DNA of 12,502 bases from Pectinatus sp. (lineage in GTDB: Bacteria; Bacillota; Negativicutes; Selenomonadales; Selenomonadaceae), in assembly GCA_020025135.1 (NCBI GenBank), contig JAHHSQ010000037.1, positions 1 through 12,502 on the forward strand. Reading direction: 5' to 3'. Below, piece after piece: positions 6,101 to 12,502 of this stretch (positions are counted from its first letter, which is position 1; each line of letters begins with the position of its first letter). The position numbers were made by a program, and so were the translations under genes. Under the pieces are notes generated by a model. That model was not told where the DNA came from and did no database searches. It saw nothing but the letters and a program-made list of their open reading frames with translations.

Positions 6101-7441
6101 ATGCAAAAAGAACAAAAGAGATATGTCATTGGTCATAAGAATCCGGACACAGATTCCATTTGTGCCGCAGTTGCTTACGCTCATTTGAAAAAAGAATTGG
6201 GTGTTCATGTCGTGCCAGCTCGTGCTGGAAAAGTGAATAAAGAAACCCAATTTGCCCTCGATTATTTTTCAGTGCCAGCTCCAGATTTAGTGGAAGATGT
6301 TTATCCTAGAATCAGCGATATAGAAATTACTTCTTCACCAATTATTCATGAAGATGATGGCTTGTGTGAATTGTGGCAAATCATGAAACAAAATGCCTTT
6401 AAGGCAGTACCAGTTTTAAATAGTGCTGAAACTTTGGTCGGTATTGTTACAGTGGGCGATTTTGCGAAACATTATTTTGCAGGTTTAGATGCTAAAGAAG
6501 CGGTTAAAGAAATTAAGATTGATAAAAATATCACAGTCAAAGATGTTATGGAAAAAAATATTGTCAGCTTTGATGTGGAAGAACTGCTCAGCAATGTAAA
6601 AGCAACTATTGATGAAAAAGGTTATAAAACTTATCCAGTAGTAGACGACGGCGCACTGCTAGGCGTACTTACGGCAGAAAGTCTATCCACTGCTCAACGC
6701 GTACAATTACTTCTTGTCGACCACAATGAAATGGTACAGGCGGTAAACGGAGCTGAAACAGCACAGATTACCGATATCATAGACCATCACAGAATGGGCG
6801 GAATTCAGACAGCAGAACCATTATTTGCCCATATTGACCGCCTCGGCTCTACTTGTACAATTGTTACACAATTATATTTGCAAAATAAAGTAGAAATTCC
6901 GAAACAGATAGCCGGACTTTTACTCTCAGCCATCATTTCTGATACAGTGCTTTTTAAATCTCCAACTTGCACGGAAGTAGATAAAAAAATGGCTGAATTG
7001 TTGGCAGAAATAGCTGGTGTCGATTTGGAAAAATACGGTTTAGAACTTTTAAAAGCTGGTTCTGATGTTGGCTCTTTAAAAGATGAAGAAATCGTCAAAT
7101 ACGATATGAAGGAATTTACTATTGATGGCAAAATAATTTTAGTCAGCCAAATATCAGTTATGGATGATAAAGCTATTTTGGCGCGTCGTGATGGCCTCTT
7201 GGCGACTATGCAAAAGAGCTGCACAGACGGCAATTATGCCATGTATCTTTTGATGGTTACCAATATTTTAAAAGAAGCGACGACATTGTTATTTGTTGGT
7301 GAACCGCAAGCCGTTATTATGGAAGCTTTCCATAAGGACATTACAGATGGCTGTCAGGTATATTTACCAGGTGTTCTTTCTAGAAAGAAACAGATTATTC
7401 CGCAGGTAACGGAAGCAGTAAAAAAAGTTTGTCACGGTTAA
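6101..7441 (+). CDS. Manganese-dependent inorganic pyrophosphatase with CBS domains (family II)
   Basis: The enzyme hydrolyses pyrophosphate to phosphate in the cytoplasm, using Mn or Co. It is a DHH-superfamily protein of 446 residues from the ATG at 6101. The metal-binding motif GHKNPDTDS (11-19) opens the DHH domain. Two CBS domains follow (about 72-125 and 142-200), then the remaining DHH motifs, VDHNE (206-210) and DHH (228-230), SDTVLFKSPT (280-289) and the DHHA2 substrate loop SRKKQ (427-431). CBS pairs in this family bind adenine nucleotides, inhibited by AMP or ADP and activated by ATP. There is no DRTGG domain between the CBS repeats, unlike longer clostridial enzymes. A GTG at 6071 is in frame, but homology begins right after the ATG. 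Neither start has a well-placed ribosome site: AGGTGG at 6069-6074 overlaps the GTG and is 26 bases from the ATG. Confidence 0.93.
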   Translation: MQKEQKRYVIGHKNPDTDSICAAVAYAHLKKELGVHVVPARAGKVNKETQFALDYFSVPAPDLVEDVYPRISDIEITSSPIIHEDDGLCELWQIMKQNAFKAVPVLNSAETLVGIVTVGDFAKHYFAGLDAKEAVKEIKIDKNITVKDVMEKNIVSFDVEELLSNVKATIDEKGYKTYPVVDDGALLGVLTAESLSTAQRVQLLLVDHNEMVQAVNGAETAQITDIIDHHRMGGIQTAEPLFAHIDRLGSTCTIVTQLYLQNKVEIPKQIAGLLLSAIISDTVLFKSPTCTEVDKKMAELLAEIAGVDLEKYGLELLKAGSDVGSLKDEEIVKYDMKEFTIDGKIILVSQISVMDDKAILARRDGLLATMQKSCTDGNYAMYLLMVTNILKEATTLLFVGEPQAVIMEAFHKDITDGCQVYLPGVLSRKKQIIPQVTEAVKKVCHG

Positions 7442-7544
7442 GGTTTAAGTAGTTGCGTCTATAGTTAACTAAACTAGATTATTTAGATGTACAACTGTGA
7501 CGAGAAATTTATTTTTGAAATGAAGAGACCGTCGGTGTAAGGGA

Positions 7545-7614
7545 TTTTATTTGGCGGTTGCTAGTGCTTCGCTTTAGTGCGCACATGGCGCAAAAGCACT
7601 GTTCTTAAATAAAA
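7545..7614 (+). other. Nested hairpin that competes with the pcrA-upstream terminator
   Basis: TTTTATTT (7545-7552) pairs perfectly with AAATAAAA (7607-7614). It encloses a second stem, AGTGCTT (7563-7569) with AAGCACT (7594-7600), whose loop carries the palindrome GTGCGCAC. The 7607-7614 strand is also the 5' arm of the next terminator, so the two structures exclude each other. The arrangement resembles an antiterminator or a small structured RNA. Confidence 0.4.
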
Positions 7615-7650
7615 CCGCTGTATTTTTAATGCAGTGGTTTTATTATTTTT
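7608..7650 (+). terminator. Intrinsic terminator between the pyrophosphatase gene and pcrA
   Basis: AATAAAACCGCTG (7608-7620) pairs with CAGTGGTTTTATT (7632-7644), 13 bp with one G-U and an 11-base loop. T bases at 7646-7650 follow. It may end the upstream transcript or act as an attenuator for pcrA. Confidence 0.8.
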
Positions 7651-7716
7651 GGCAATCGCTTCTTGCGACCGATAGTGTTATTTCGGTGTTTAAAGGAGGA
7701 CGGGGCACATTGATGC

Positions 7717-8883
7717 ATGGCAATGGGCCCTTTGTACATGGATATATTAAAAGGATTAAATGATACACAGCGCAAGGCCGTGGAAATTACTGATGGACCT
7801 TTGCTTATTATGGCTGGAGCTGGTTCAGGTAAGACCAAGGTTTTGACTTGTAAAATTGCTTATCTGTTGGAGCAAGGTGTTAAGCCCAAGCAGATTTTGG
7901 CCATTACCTTTACCAATAAGGCTGCTTTGGAAATGCAAGAACGAGCAGAAAAATTGATTGGTCCAGCAGCACAGCAGATTTGGTTGAGCACTTTTCACTC
8001 GTTCTGTGCTAAGTTTTTGCGCTTTGAAATAGAGGGTTTTCACGGTTACAATAAAAATTTTACCATTTATGACAGTGGTGACAGTAATATAGTCGTGAAA
8101 AAATGTCTAAAAGAACTTAATTTAGATGATAAGCAATATGCTCCTTATAGCGTGCAGGCGGCAATTTCTAATGCCAAAAACATGATGTTATCGCCAGCAG
8201 AGTTTTTGCAAAATGCTAGCAGTTTTTACGAGCAAAAAGTGGGAGAAGTTTACAAAGCCTATCAGCAGTATCTCCTGGCGAATAATGCGTTGGATTTTGA
8301 TGATTTGCTTTATGTGGCAGTAGAACTTTTAGAGGATAATGCGGAAATACGAGAAAAATACCAGAATCGCTTTCATTACCTGCTTATTGATGAATATCAA
8401 GATACCAATGGAACGCAGTACCGCTTGGCCAAAATTTTAGCGGCAAAGTACCATAATATTTGCGTTGTAGGGGATGCTGACCAATCTATTTACGGCTGGC
8501 GCGGAGCAGATATAAGCAATATTTTGAATTTTGAACGCGATTATCCACAGGCCAAAGTGGTTAAATTGGAGCAGAATTATCGCTCCACAAAGACTATTTT
8601 GCAGGCAGCTAATGCCGTAATTGAACACAATGTAGAGCGCCCTAGCAAGACATTGTGGACAGATAATGCGGTGGGGCAAAAAATAAAAGTGTATGAAGCG
8701 ATGACAGAACACGAGGAAGCGCGTTTTGTCGCCGACAATGTTTTAAAACAGAAAACACTCTTTAATGTTCCCTACAATGATGTGGCTATTCTCTATCGCA
8801 CTAATGCTCAATCGCGTGTCATCGAAGAAGCCTTGATGCGAGCTGCAATACCATATACTATTGTAGGCGGTTTAAAATTTTAT
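7717..8883 (+). CDS. pcrA: ATP-dependent DNA helicase PcrA, exon 1 (residues 1-389)
   Basis: PcrA is the UvrD/Rep-type 3'-5' DNA helicase of Bacillota, needed for repair, plasmid replication and removal of replication-transcription conflicts. This exon encodes the Q motif (LNDTQRKAV), Walker A GAGSGKT (34-40), motif Ia AITFTNKAALEM (62-73), Ib TFHSF (92-96), motif II DEYQD (225-229), motif III GDADQSIYGWRGAD (252-265) and motif IV LEQNYRST (284-291). It ends at Tyr389 in GGLKFY, followed at once by an in-frame TGA (8884-8886). The intron then intervenes and the protein continues at 9339 with DRKEIKD. AAAGGAGGA (7692-7700) is 16 bases from the ATG at 7717, rather far; an out-of-frame ATG at 7713 starts a 16-codon overlapping ORF. 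Unspliced RNA would give a 389-residue protein lacking motifs V and VI, which could not function as a helicase. Confidence 0.97.
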
Positions 8884-9338
8884 TGAATAGACAGTCGTAT
8901 AGAATGCGATTGCCTTACTAGTAAGCGTATTGAGAAATTAGTACGTAGCGGTAATGTATTATCCAACAAAGAAACTGAATTGCTGGAAAGGCGTAAAGTT
9001 GACTGCGCCACAGCGCAATCGGAAACGGTAGGCGCGACGGCGGCGAAAGCAGAAAGAAGCAGTCAAATGGCAGATGGTCAAATCCTAAGTGCTTGTAAAA
9101 TCGCTCATCAGCAGCCAAGTTCCGTACTAGGAAAAGGTTCAACGACTATTCCTCTTGAGGGAAGTAGGCACAAGCGTGCCGAAGTAGTTTCGCCCTAACG
9201 CAATGTGGCGAGGGAGAAGATATAGTCTGTGCTTTAGTGAAAGCTAAAGAAGTTCTAGGAGAACTGCAGGTAAGTAGCGATTACCTGTGAACAAATTTTA
9301 AAGGCTTATATCCTTTAGGAAAAGCTTTTAAATTACAG
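8884..9338 (+). ncRNA. Group I self-splicing intron (IA type) inside pcrA
   Basis: These 455 bases interrupt pcrA between Tyr389 and Asp390 and show the conserved group I core. P3 is GAAACT 8971-8976 / AGTTTC 9186-9191. P4 is TGCTGG 8981-8986 / TCAGCA 9108-9113. P5 is GGCG 8990-8993 / CGCT 9102-9105, extended by TTGACTGC 8999-9006 / GCAGTCAA 9059-9066. P6 is 9114-9116 / 9136-9138. P7 is GACTA 9144-9148 / TAGTC 9223-9227, with the guanosine-binding pair G9144-C9227. P7.1 (9149-9163) and P7.2 (9167-9180) lie between P7 and P3', a IA hallmark. P8 is 9193-9201 / 9208-9214. P9, P9.1 and P9.2 are perfect hairpins at 9232-9249, 9251-9265 and 9267-9287. P9.0 (TGT 9228-9230 / ACA 9335-9337) places the terminal G at 9338. 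The S element AAGATATAGTC is at 9217-9227. No homing endonuclease is encoded. The 3' boundary is firm; the 5' one rests on protein homology and could be 3 bases earlier. Confidence 0.93.
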
Positions 9339-10394
9339 GATAGAAAAGAAATTAAAGATGTTCTCGCTTATTTGCGCCTCATTTATAATCCAGCAGATAA
9401 GGTGAATTTGCTCAGAATTATTAATGTTCCCAAGCGTGGTATTGGAGCAGCTAGTTTGCAAAAACTAGAAGATTATGCTGCTCAGGAACATATTGGTCTT
9501 TTAGAGGCTATCAGTTCGGCAGTAGCGATTGATGGCATTTCCACGCGGACGAAAAATTCCTTGGAAAAATTTTCAGAAATGTTTTTTGACCTTCTCGCTA
9601 AGCAGGTAGAATTGCCTTTAGATGACCTTATAGAGTACGTGCTAGAGCATACTAGTTACTTGCAGGCTTTGCAAGAGGAGGGGAAAGTAGAAAACGAAAA
9701 GCGTATTGCCAATTTGCAGGAATTAATCGGTGTAGCGCGCGATTTTATGCGAGAAAAAGGTGAGCAAGCTACGCTAGAAGAATTCCTCAGTCAGACGGCT
9801 TTGGTCAGCGACTTAGATAATGCTGACTTGAGTGATGACCGCGTCACCTTGATGACTTTGCATACGGCGAAAGGGTTAGAGTATCCGCTTATTTTCATGG
9901 TTGGCATGGAGGAAGGACTTTTTCCGCATGCGCGCACTCTCCTTAGCGATAAGGAGATGGAGGAAGAGCGGAGAGCTTGCTATGTCGGTATTACCAGAGC
10001 CAAGAGACAGCTCTATCTGACCTATGCTAAAAGTCGCACTATTTATGGTCGGACGAATAATTGTAAACCATCTCGTTTTCTCGCTGAAATTCCTGATAAA
10101 TATCTCGAATATGAACGTCCCCGTTATACCGTTGCTATAAATTCGTATAACAAACCGCGCCACAGTATGCCAAAAGTAAAAATCGCACCTTTACCCGTAA
10201 ATAATACTGGTGCAGTAAAACCTGATTTGAGTATCAACTGGCGTCCTGGCGATAAGGTAGAACATGTGAAATGGGGCAAGGGAACCATTGTGGCGCGTCA
10301 GGGTAGTGGCGAAGAGGTGCAACTCAGTATAGTCTTTTCCACTGTCGGCTTAAAAAAGGTCATGCAAAAATATGCTCCCCTAAAAAAGATATAG
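9339..10394 (+). CDS. pcrA: ATP-dependent DNA helicase PcrA, exon 2 (residues 390-740)
   Basis: Exon 2 starts with GAT (Asp390) directly after the intron's terminal G and reads DRKEIKDVLAYLRLIYNPAD, the expected continuation of the family sequence. It carries KRGIGA, motif V LMTLHTAKGLEYP (560-572), GMEEGLFPH, and motif VI with EEERR and YVGITRAKRQL (597-614). The last 50 residues (GDKVEHVKWGKGTIV) are the Tudor-like C-terminal domain that contacts RNA polymerase in PcrA. Spliced with exon 1 the protein has 740 residues, almost exactly the B. subtilis length (about 739). No mutations are evident in the motifs, so the gene appears functional and under selection despite the insertion. The stop (10392-10394) is followed after 12 bases by the ligA ATG, and ligA's ribosome site overlaps the stop, so the two genes should be cotranscribed. 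Confidence 0.96.
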   Translation, partial: DRKEIKDVLAYLRLIYNPADKVNLLRIINVPKRGIGAASLQKLEDYAAQEHIGLLEAISSAVAIDGISTRTKNSLEKFSEMFFDLLAKQVELPLDDLIEYVLEHTSYLQALQEEGKVENEKRIANLQELIGVARDFMREKGEQATLEEFLSQTALVSDLDNADLSDDRVTLMTLHTAKGLEYPLIFMVGMEEGLFPHARTLLSDKEMEEERRACYVGITRAKRQLYLTYAKSRTIYGRTNNCKPSRFLAEIPDKYLEYERPRYTVAINSYNKPRHSMPKVKIAPLPVNNTGAVKPDLSINWRPGDKVEHVKWGKGTIVARQGSGEEVQLSIVFSTVGLKKVMQKYAPLKKI

Positions 10395-10406
10395 GAAGAA
10401 AAGTAA

Positions 10407-12425
10407 ATGACGGCAGATATAGAGAAAAAAATAAATACCTTGCGAGACATTATTCGTTATCATAACAATCTCTACTATAATGAGGATGCTCCCGAAATAT
10501 CTGATTATGAATACGATTGCCTTTTAGAAGAATTGCAAAATTTGGAAGCCGCTCATCCAGAGCTTGTTACTCCGGATTCACCTACACAGCACGTAGGTGG
10601 GCAGGCCAAGCGAACCGCGGGAAAATTGGTGGCTCATGATGTGCCGATGTTGAGCCTGCAGGATGTTTTTACGAAAAGTGCTGTAGAAGATTTTGTTCGC
10701 GAAAAACAGGTTGTTTTGCCAGATGTGGAATTTGTGGTGGAAGAAAAAATTGACGGTCTATCTTTGGCCTTGCGCTATACGGCGGGCCGTTTAACTGCGG
10801 CTATCACGCGTGGCGATGGAATTATCGCGGGAGAAGATGTGACCGAAAATGCCTTTCATATAGCGGGAATTCCTCATTCTTTGCCAGAAGCACTTCCTTA
10901 TTTAGAAGTGCGAGGCGAGGTTTATATGAGCAAGGCAGAATTTCTAAATGTCAATGCACAACAGGAGAAAACGGGTAAAAAATTATTTGCCAATCCTAGA
11001 AACTGTGCGGCTGGGACATTGCGCCAATTAGATAGTAAGGTAGTGGCGCAAAGAAAATTGTCCTTTTTGGCTTTTAATGTACAAAAGGTCACTGGCAGAA
11101 AATTTTCTAGACATAGTGAATCCTTGCAATATCTGCGTGAAGCTGGTTTTTCTGTGGTAAATAGTAGTGTACCACGCTCAGATATCATAGCTATATTACA
11201 GGAGATAGAAGAGATTAATACAAGGCGTGAGTCTTTACCGTACAATATCGATGGGGCGGTTATCAAAGTGGATAGTCTTGCGGAGCGTGAAGTATTAGGT
11301 GCTACGGCAAAAGTTCCCAAATGGGCCATCGCTTATAAGTACAGACCGGAAATGAAAGACACAGTTTTACGAAAAATAGAATTATCTGTGGGGCGTACCG
11401 GTAGAATTACGCCCACGGCAGTGTTTAATCCAATCAATTTGAGTGGTACTAAGGTAGAAAGAGCGACCTTGCACAATCAAGATTTTATTACGGCCTTAGA
11501 CATTCGCCTAGGTGATACTATCACTGTATATAAATCGGGAGAAATTATTCCTAAGGTGAAGGGAGTTGTGCTCGAAAAAAGGCCACCTGATGCTAAGCCT
11601 TACCAAATTCCTCTAGAGTGTCCAGTCTGCAAAGAGCCGGCGATACGCGAAGCTAATACCGCTGATATTCGCTGTATAAATCCGCAATGCCCAGCCGTCA
11701 TCGAAGGAACGCTGATGAATTTTGTGGGGCGAAATGCGATGAATATCAAGGGTTTTGGCAGTCGCTATTTACATCAGTTGCACACTAATGGCTATTTGCA
11801 AAATATTTCCGATATCTATCGCTTGTACTTGCAGAGAGAGAAACTTATTGCAGAGGGATTGTTAGGACGCGAGAAAAATACCGACAAACTCTTGGGAGAA
11901 ATTGAAAAATCCAAGCAAAATCCAGCTTGGCGGCTTCTCGCTGGTCTGGGAATTTTTACAGTTGGCAAAGTGATGGCTCAAAAACTTTTGGCAGTAGCTC
12001 ATTCCTTGGATAATTTGGCACAAATGGACATGGAAGAGCTGGCAAGCATAGATGGAATCGGTCCTATCAGTGCTAAGTATATCTATCACTATTTTCAACG
12101 ACCGGAGAATCGGAAATTGCTAGAAGTATTGCGCGATAATGGAGTCAATATGACTATGGATATTTCTACGGATGATGAAAAAAATTTGCCTTTGAAGGGC
12201 ATAACTTTTGTCATTACGGGTACGTTTGATAAGTATAAGCGCTCGGATTTGACGGCGGAAATTGAAAGTTTGGGCGGAACGGTTGCCAATGCTGTTTCAA
12301 AGAAAACGAATTATTTGCTTGCTGGAGAAAAAGCCGGCAGTAAGTTGCAAAAGGCGCAGGCCTTGGATATTCCCGTGTTAGATGAAGCAAGCTGGGAGGA
12401 CAAATTAAATGCTTGGCGAAAGTAA
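10407..12425 (+). CDS. ligA: NAD-dependent DNA ligase LigA
   Basis: LigA seals DNA nicks using NAD+, joining Okazaki fragments and finishing repair, and is essential in most bacteria. It has 672 residues, the standard length. An Ia domain (about 1-70, YYNEDAPEISDYEYD) precedes the adenylation domain with nucleophile Lys114 in EKIDGLSL (113-120). The OB fold spans about 320-400. A four-cysteine zinc finger follows (Cys405, 408, 423, 428), then helix-hairpin-helix repeats (to about 580) and a C-terminal BRCT domain (about 593-672, VITGTFDKYKRSDL). The ATG follows the pcrA stop by 12 bases and AGGAAG at 10393-10398 is its ribosome site. pcrA-ligA is a conserved Bacillota operon. If pcrA mRNA is left unspliced, early termination of translation at 8884 could expose the transcript and lower ligA expression. 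No terminator is seen before the window ends. Confidence 0.98.
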   Translation: MTADIEKKINTLRDIIRYHNNLYYNEDAPEISDYEYDCLLEELQNLEAAHPELVTPDSPTQHVGGQAKRTAGKLVAHDVPMLSLQDVFTKSAVEDFVREKQVVLPDVEFVVEEKIDGLSLALRYTAGRLTAAITRGDGIIAGEDVTENAFHIAGIPHSLPEALPYLEVRGEVYMSKAEFLNVNAQQEKTGKKLFANPRNCAAGTLRQLDSKVVAQRKLSFLAFNVQKVTGRKFSRHSESLQYLREAGFSVVNSSVPRSDIIAILQEIEEINTRRESLPYNIDGAVIKVDSLAEREVLGATAKVPKWAIAYKYRPEMKDTVLRKIELSVGRTGRITPTAVFNPINLSGTKVERATLHNQDFITALDIRLGDTITVYKSGEIIPKVKGVVLEKRPPDAKPYQIPLECPVCKEPAIREANTADIRCINPQCPAVIEGTLMNFVGRNAMNIKGFGSRYLHQLHTNGYLQNISDIYRLYLQREKLIAEGLLGREKNTDKLLGEIEKSKQNPAWRLLAGLGIFTVGKVMAQKLLAVAHSLDNLAQMDMEELASIDGIGPISAKYIYHYFQRPENRKLLEVLRDNGVNMTMDISTDDEKNLPLKGITFVITGTFDKYKRSDLTAEIESLGGTVANAVSKKTNYLLAGEKAGSKLQKAQALDIPVLDEASWEDKLNAWRK

Positions 12426-12437
12426 GTCCGCATTTAG

Positions 12438-12502
12438 GCAAGGATTGCCTTGGCAAGACTGCATAAAAAAGTAGCTAATCAGCGAGATAACTTCCATTGG
12501 CA
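12438..12502 (+). pseudogene. 5'-truncated TnpB (IS200/IS605-family accessory protein) fragment, continues beyond the window
   Basis: The frame from 12438 reads ARIALARLHKKVANQRDNFHW, which closely resembles the TnpB segment usually written as RLHxKxANQRxDFxH, found mid-protein shortly before a conserved acidic active-site motif. A TAG at 12435-12437 in the same frame, 10 bases after the ligA stop, leaves no room for the 150-plus residues expected upstream. This is therefore a decayed or truncated copy, or one entered through a frameshift not visible here. TnpB is an RNA-guided nuclease encoded by IS605-type transposons and by IStrons. Only 21 residues are visible, so the call rests on one motif. 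Confidence 0.5.

Noticed and set aside
5936..6250. Minus-strand 104-codon frame over the start of the pyrophosphatase gene
   Set aside because: It overlaps the start of a clear conserved gene, lacks recognisable motifs and looks like a shadow frame.
8980..9198. 72-codon open frame inside the intron, considered as an endonuclease or maturase remnant
   Set aside because: It runs through P4, P5, P6 and P7 core elements, has a TTG start, no ribosome site and no LAGLIDADG, GIY-YIG or HNH motif.
8884..9338. Group II intron or intein
   Set aside because: There is no GUGYG start, domain V or reverse transcriptase for a group II intron, and no continuous reading frame as an intein would need.
8884..9371. 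pcrA as a frameshifted pseudogene in two pieces
   Set aside because: The intervening 455 bases have a full group I core and exact excision restores conserved sequence with no lost or gained residue; both exons have intact motifs.
12409..12474. Small 21-codon frame overlapping the end of ligA
   Set aside because: It has no ribosome site or recognisable content and lies out of frame over ligA's last codons.
1..12502. CRISPR array or tandem direct repeats
   Set aside because: No regularly spaced repeats were seen anywhere in the window.

Overview
The window is an AT-rich stretch of a Bacillota chromosome, probably Clostridia or Negativicutes. The evidence is the housekeeping synteny (ywiB-argS-rpoE-pyrG and pcrA-ligA), an RNA polymerase delta subunit, a CBS-type family II pyrophosphatase, intrinsic terminators after most units, GGAGG-type ribosome sites and some TTG/GTG starts. 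The exact genus cannot be fixed from the sequence alone.

Layout: (1) 1-195, end of a tRNA cluster: a tRNA-Asn cut by the window edge, then a CAU-anticodon tRNA that looks more like tRNA-Ile2 than tRNA-Met, then a terminator. (2) 309-2402, ywiB-argS. (3) 2481-2824, rpoE (short delta subunit) with its own promoter and terminator. (4) 2903-4780, pyrG with a long leader that can form an attenuator-like hairpin, ending in a strong terminator shared with the convergent gene. (5) 4801-5577 on the minus strand, a TtcA-family tRNA thiolase with an odd leader. (6) A 523-base gap holding promoter-like and inverted-repeat elements. (7) 6101-7441, a Mn-dependent pyrophosphatase with two CBS domains. (8) 7442-7716, nested hairpins and a terminator. 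(9) 7717-12425, pcrA-ligA, the replication/repair helicase and the NAD-dependent DNA ligase. (10) From 12438 to the window edge, what appears to be a 5'-truncated TnpB fragment.

The main discovery is in pcrA. The reading frame stops at 8884, inside the invariant KFY/DRKEIKD segment, and resumes in phase at 9339. The 455 bases between are not a decayed gene. They fold by eye into a complete group I intron core (P3, P4, P5, P6, P7, P7.1, P7.2, P8, P9, P9.0), with an S element (AAGATATAGTC) identical to the one I recall from the Tetrahymena intron and a terminal G at 9338. Splicing would restore a 740-residue PcrA of normal length; without splicing a TGA follows the splice site directly. The intron has no homing endonuclease. 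It lies directly 3' of TTTAT, and with the TnpB remnant downstream of ligA this raises the possibility of an ORF-less IStron-type element (group I intron plus IS605 ends) in an essential helicase gene.

The window therefore combines ordinary translation, nucleotide and DNA-maintenance genes with one genuinely unusual element: a self-splicing intron gating production of an essential helicase and perhaps of the ligase cotranscribed with it.
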